Positions 61,393-64,000 of a DNA stretch of 64,000 bases are shown here, piece by piece. This stretch comes from UBA10329 sp964500205 (GTDB lineage Bacteria > Bacteroidota > Bacteroidia > UBA10329). The position numbers and the translations under genes were made by a program. Within the stretch, counting starts at the first letter, position 1, and each line of letters opens with the position of its first letter. The stretch is taken from NCBI GenBank assembly GCA_964500205.1, contig CAZCNS010000014.1:58751-122750 (forward strand), read 5' to 3'. The notes beneath the pieces were generated by a model, which searched no databases, was not told the origin of the DNA, and saw only the letters and a program-made list of their open reading frames with translations.

Positions 61393-62178
61393 TCACTTCA
61401 GCGGGTCAATGACCATGCGGGACTTGTCCTCACTCCCTACAAATACCAATTTTGAATTGGGAGATTCTGCCAACCTCTGAAGCGCCTCTATCCTTCTGAG
61501 TTCGAGGATTTCTTGGGTTAGACCCTCAGATCTTATCAGTTGCGCATCTCTGTCTCCTGTGGCCTCGATCACTTTTCGTTCGGCTTCCCTGCGCTCCTGG
61601 TCTATGATGAACTGCATGCGCATGGCCTGCTGCTCAGCCTCCAAGCGACTTTCTATCGAACCGTACAGACCGGGCGGCATTTGAATGGCCTTCAGAAGTA
61701 CCGCCTCAATGAGAATTCCTTGCGGTTGCAGGATCTTGTTCATGGTCACCGCGATCTGGCTTTCAATTTCTGACCGTTTGCCAGAGTGCATGTCTTTGGC
61801 CATATACTGAGCGCAGACATCTGCGGACGAGGAACGGAAAACCGACCGGATGATCGGCTCATAGCTTCCACCGATGTTCTCGATCAGCGTGGGCACAGAC
61901 GCCTTTTCGATCTTACAGAGGATCGAGATCTCTGAGTTGATGTTCAAACCTTCCTTACTCGGAAGATTCAGTGCCACTTCCAGATTTACTGTTCGGATAG
62001 GAGTTCTTATCACGGTGGTCGCGAAGGGATTCACACCGTGTACGCCTTGCTCAAGCACCTTCGGCTGCAATTTGCCCAGCGTTCTTCTCACGCCTACTTC
62101 CCCGGGCTTTATGATCACGCAGCCAGAGCACAACAAAACACTGAACATAAAGGCTATGGGCACGCTCATCTTCCTCAT
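61393..62178 (-). CDS. SPFH/prohibitin-domain lipoprotein
   Basis: 261 residues. Lipobox LCSGC (Cys at about 20) then VIIKPGEVGVRRTLGKLQPK, ILCKIEKASVPTLIENIGGSYE and a long charged helix (EAEQQAMRMQFIIDQERREAERKVIEATGD) of the SPFH/band-7 fold. Probably forms ring or lattice assemblies on the outer or inner membrane facing the periplasm. ATG at 62178 chosen to start the signal peptide. Confidence 0.9.
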   Translation of the reverse strand: MRKMSVPIAFMFSVLLCSGCVIIKPGEVGVRRTLGKLQPKVLEQGVHGVNPFATTVIRTPIRTVNLEVALNLPSKEGLNINSEISILCKIEKASVPTLIENIGGSYEPIIRSVFRSSSADVCAQYMAKDMHSGKRSEIESQIAVTMNKILQPQGILIEAVLLKAIQMPPGLYGSIESRLEAEQQAMRMQFIIDQERREAERKVIEATGDRDAQLIRSEGLTQEILELRRIEALQRLAESPNSKLVFVGSEDKSRMVIDPLK

Positions 62179-62339
62179 CGTAGTATTTTTTGGTTGATCT
62201 TTGGTCAGCACCGAATGCAAAGGACGACACTGCTGGATGTTGGAAGTTCATCCATGCCGGCCGAGAGTTGCTTTCCTCATCGGCTTCTAATAAATGGCGT
62301 TCACCCGTCCCAAAAGGCGGGTCGCGCTGTCTGCACATG

Positions 62340-62618
62340 CGTTAAGCATCACACATCAAGGCCCTGACCACGCCTATGATGGAGAATAGAACTGACTTGC
62401 GCAACATTCAGGAACTGTTGGGTCATGCCAACTTGGAAACAACCGCCATTTTAGCCTGTGGGATCTTGAAAAGCAATACAAAGGTTGAGCGCAGCAAATG
62501 ATGAACAGATCCAACGGGCTGAATGCCCACCCGAGCACCCGCGACATACAAGAAGATAAAAAGTCACCTCGACCTCATTTTTGACGAGAAGGCCCTGAAA
62601 AACAAACGTTTGGAGTAA
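62340..62618 (+). pseudogene. Degenerate tyrosine recombinase (integrase) C-terminus
   Basis: The frame 62376-62501 encodes TDLRNIQELLGHANLETTAI, the conserved LGH box region of XerC/D-type recombinases, but the following Tyr segment (YTHV in relatives) is frameshifted. A second frame ending at 62618 gives KIKSHLDLIFDEKALKNK, like the extreme C-terminus of such integrases. The catalytic tyrosine and N-terminal parts are gone. Confidence 0.65.
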
Positions 62619-62623
62619 TTTTG
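62616..62623 (+). promoter_or_regulatory. -7 box TAATTTTG upstream of the A+T-rich lipoprotein gene
   Basis: TAnnTTTG match overlapping the integrase remnant stop, 55 nt before ATG 62679. Confidence 0.4.
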
Positions 62624-62678
62624 GCAAATCCAGCTGTATGTAATTAGTTGCATTTAGCCAATCGTTGGCATCAATAAA

Positions 62679-63212
62679 ATGAAGGTTATCCTACTCATAT
62701 TAAGCTTTATCGGAATTCTCGGCTGTACTTCGGAAGAAACTAGTCTTGTTGAGCAGGAACAATCTAATCCGCATTTTGAGTTGTATGACCTATTTCAAAG
62801 TAAGATTGACTCATTTCGAACGGACAACTTTGAAATAAATCATTTATCCACCGAAGGTGGACATTTAGCTGTCTTCCATAATATTGAAGACACGTTTATG
62901 GTGTTTGATTTTTGGATATATGGAGAAATGGGTCGTTCTAATCATTTATACATTACTGACGACCATATGGACAGACTTCTTTTCTATAAAGTGGGAAACA
63001 TCACTTATGACAAACCATTTTACTTGGAGGACTACACGAAAAATGTAAACGATAGCGCCAAATATCTAGGCTATTCAAATGGCGACCCAGTCGCCCTATA
63101 TTCAGCGGACAGGGAATTACTAAGCGCTGATAGTTTGATGCTGTCTGAAATGGCGACAAGCAACCGTGAAATGTTCAGGGAAATGGTTAAGGAAATAGAA
63201 ATTTTAAAATAA
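62679..63212 (+). CDS. A+T-rich lipoprotein of unknown function
   Basis: 177 residues with lipobox ILGC (Cys at about 16). The body is rich in Asp/Phe/Tyr (FDFWIYGEMGRSNHLYIT) and has no recognised domain. Base composition is clearly more A+T-rich than all neighbours and codons end mostly in A/T, which with the adjacent integrase remnant points to recent horizontal transfer. Function unknown. Confidence 0.75.
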   Translation: MKVILLILSFIGILGCTSEETSLVEQEQSNPHFELYDLFQSKIDSFRTDNFEINHLSTEGGHLAVFHNIEDTFMVFDFWIYGEMGRSNHLYITDDHMDRLLFYKVGNITYDKPFYLEDYTKNVNDSAKYLGYSNGDPVALYSADRELLSADSLMLSEMATSNREMFREMVKEIEILK

Positions 63213-63229
63213 CTGATGCCAACACCTAA

Positions 63230-63264
63230 GGCTTAAACGCAGTTGCAGAACTGCGATTTAAGCC
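63230..63264 (+). terminator. Long hairpin after the A+T-rich lipoprotein gene
   Basis: GGCTTAAACGCAGTT pairs with AACTGCGATTTAAGCC (one bulged base), GCAG loop. There is no T-tract, so it may be a repeat end rather than a true terminator. A second short hairpin TCCCGC/GCGGGA follows at 63270-63286. Confidence 0.45.
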
Positions 63265-63441
63265 CATGTTCCCGCCTTCAGCGGGATAAATTCCCGAACC
63301 AGGGGTGATCGGAGGGTCAGTCCCCCGTCTGTTATGGGTTTCCGATCGGCCCGGTGTGGGTCATGAGGCAATCACTGCCGCCAAGAGGAGGATGATCGGC
63401 AGCTTTTCTGCACGCTCATTCGATATCCTGCGGTCCTCAGA

Positions 63442-63690
63442 TCACTCCACACGCTCTATCACCCATCCGCTGCCATCGAGCAGTCGGTCACAAGTGTACT
63501 TCCTACCCAACCCCTTCTCTATCTGCCGCAGCATATGATAGGGCGGCTGCGTGGGCCGCGTCCATTCCTCTTTCGTCAACAGGCGGATCTCACCCACCTG
63601 CATCCCCTCCAGCTCCCCTCTCACACGCGAGCGGTTGCCCAGCCGTGTCTTCTGTAGCTGCTCTGCTTCCTTCTTTGTTATGCGTTTCAT
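63442..63690 (-). CDS. Small protein of unknown function
   Basis: 82 residues, basic N-terminal half (KKEAEQLQKTRLGNRSRVRG), then EIRLLTKEEWTRPTQPPYHML and a C-terminal DRLLDGSGWVIERVE. It looks coding by composition and by its ordered hydrophobic pattern, but no family is recognised. An A/T-rich stretch precedes its start. Confidence 0.6.
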   Translation of the reverse strand: MKRITKKEAEQLQKTRLGNRSRVRGELEGMQVGEIRLLTKEEWTRPTQPPYHMLRQIEKGLGRKYTCDRLLDGSGWVIERVE

Positions 63691-63784
63691 GGCGCCTTTG
63701 CTTGTTATTAACCAATTTCAGACAAAAATAATAGATGGAGGAAAATGCAAGTGATTTAAACACATGCGTCAGTCATAACCAATT

Positions 63785-64000
63785 ATGATTTTTCACTTTT
63801 ATCACGTGCATAATGCCATACATCCCAAATTCCTGAGTGTACATCCGCTGGATTTTCACCAATATCCCCAATATGAGCTGCCTTGCTATTCATCTGAAGA
63901 ACAATCATCTTCATCTGAAGAACAATCATCTTCATCTGAAAAACCATCATCTACATCTAAAGAACAATCGTCTTCATCTGAAGAACAATCATCTACATCT
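63785..64000 (+). CDS. Possible partial gene running off the right edge (low confidence)
   Basis: Open from ATG 63785 to the window end: about 35 His-rich residues, then [SSEEQSS]-type repeats encoded by the 21-bp array. The reverse strand is also open through the repeat and ends in TAG exactly at the repeat boundary (63888-63886), giving SDEDDCS-type repeats. Which strand is coding cannot be decided here. Confidence 0.25.
   Translation, partial: MIFHFYHVHNAIHPKFLSVHPLDFHQYPQYELPCYSSEEQSSSSEEQSSSSEKPSSTSKEQSSSSEEQSSTS
63889..64000. repeat. 21-bp tandem repeat at the right edge
   Basis: Five units of TTCATCTGAAGAACAATCATC (63889-63993), three identical and two with substitutions, plus the first 7 nt of a sixth; continues beyond the window. 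A multiple of three, so a coding heptapeptide repeat. Confidence 0.9.

Larger units (their letters stand above)
62179..62678. other. 500-nt region without intact gene, recombinase remnant inside
   Basis: Between the SPFH gene and an A+T-rich lipoprotein gene. Contains the decayed integrase described separately; otherwise no supported gene. Confidence 0.6.

Noticed and set aside
63889..64000. CRISPR-like array
   Set aside because: Units are directly contiguous at 21 bp without spacers, and no cas genes are near.

Overview
The window comes from a Bacteroidota chromosome of roughly 55 % G+C, probably a Flavobacteriales-like lineage. The evidence is the gene families present: a type IX secretion (T9SS) plug protein, a secreted protease with a T9SS C-terminal sorting domain, and DUF5606, DUF3078 and GWxTD proteins. 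Many genes also carry the Bacteroidota -7 promoter box TAnnTTTG, often only 3-10 nt from the start codon. Coding density is high, with many 4-nt ATGA overlaps.

Layout. 1-5.6 kb: the 3' part of a metallophosphoesterase, then the rod-shape operon mreC-mreD-mrdA-rodA. 5.6-10.1 kb: SAM hydrolase, PhoH, purC, a transketolase C-terminal half and msrB. 10.1-17.7 kb: a T9SS-exported M43 protease, two universal stress proteins, a CocE/NonD hydrolase, a 580-nt gap with a candidate structured RNA, and a secreted protein of unknown function. 17.9-21.4 kb: a thioesterase/ketosynthase cassette like those of aryl-polyene or flexirubin loci. 21.4-38.2 kb: mostly housekeeping genes (branched-chain 2-oxoacid dehydrogenase E1, response regulator, TerC, exonuclease III, T9SS plug, 3-hydroxyacyl-CoA dehydrogenase, M3 peptidase, deoxynucleoside kinase, citrate synthase, LPG-flippase-like protein). 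38.3-40.8 kb: a glycosyltransferase and an ABC permease, both with odd in-frame insertions.

40.9-51.4 kb is the most unusual part. Three photolyase/cryptochrome paralogues (FeS-type, CRY-DASH, class I-like) lie among their usual small partners (SOUL haem-binding protein, TIGR03643/DUF2805, DUF2256) plus a DUF429 protein, an alpha/beta hydrolase and a multi-membrane-span protein. The block is edged by HicAB and interrupted by a 1.2-kb toxin-antitoxin island. A 64-bp direct repeat flanks that island and duplicates what looks like an original divergent promoter with operator-like dyads.

51.5-62.2 kb: envelope and metabolic genes (GT2, GWxTD, tRNA-Ser(UGA), CoA-binding protein, TraB/GumN, class III aminotransferase, pyrophosphatase, OstA-like, IPNS-like dioxygenase, SPFH lipoprotein). 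A second copy of the 3' end of purC sits between the last two. 62.2-64 kb: an A+T-rich scar with a decayed tyrosine recombinase, a foreign-looking lipoprotein and, at the right edge, a 21-bp tandem repeat that is open on both strands.

Other signals are dispersed arrays of degenerate 7-bp units, found upstream of purC, the thioesterase gene and the glycosyltransferase gene and apparently also inserted inside two genes. All functional calls are from reading the sequence only; no database search was run.
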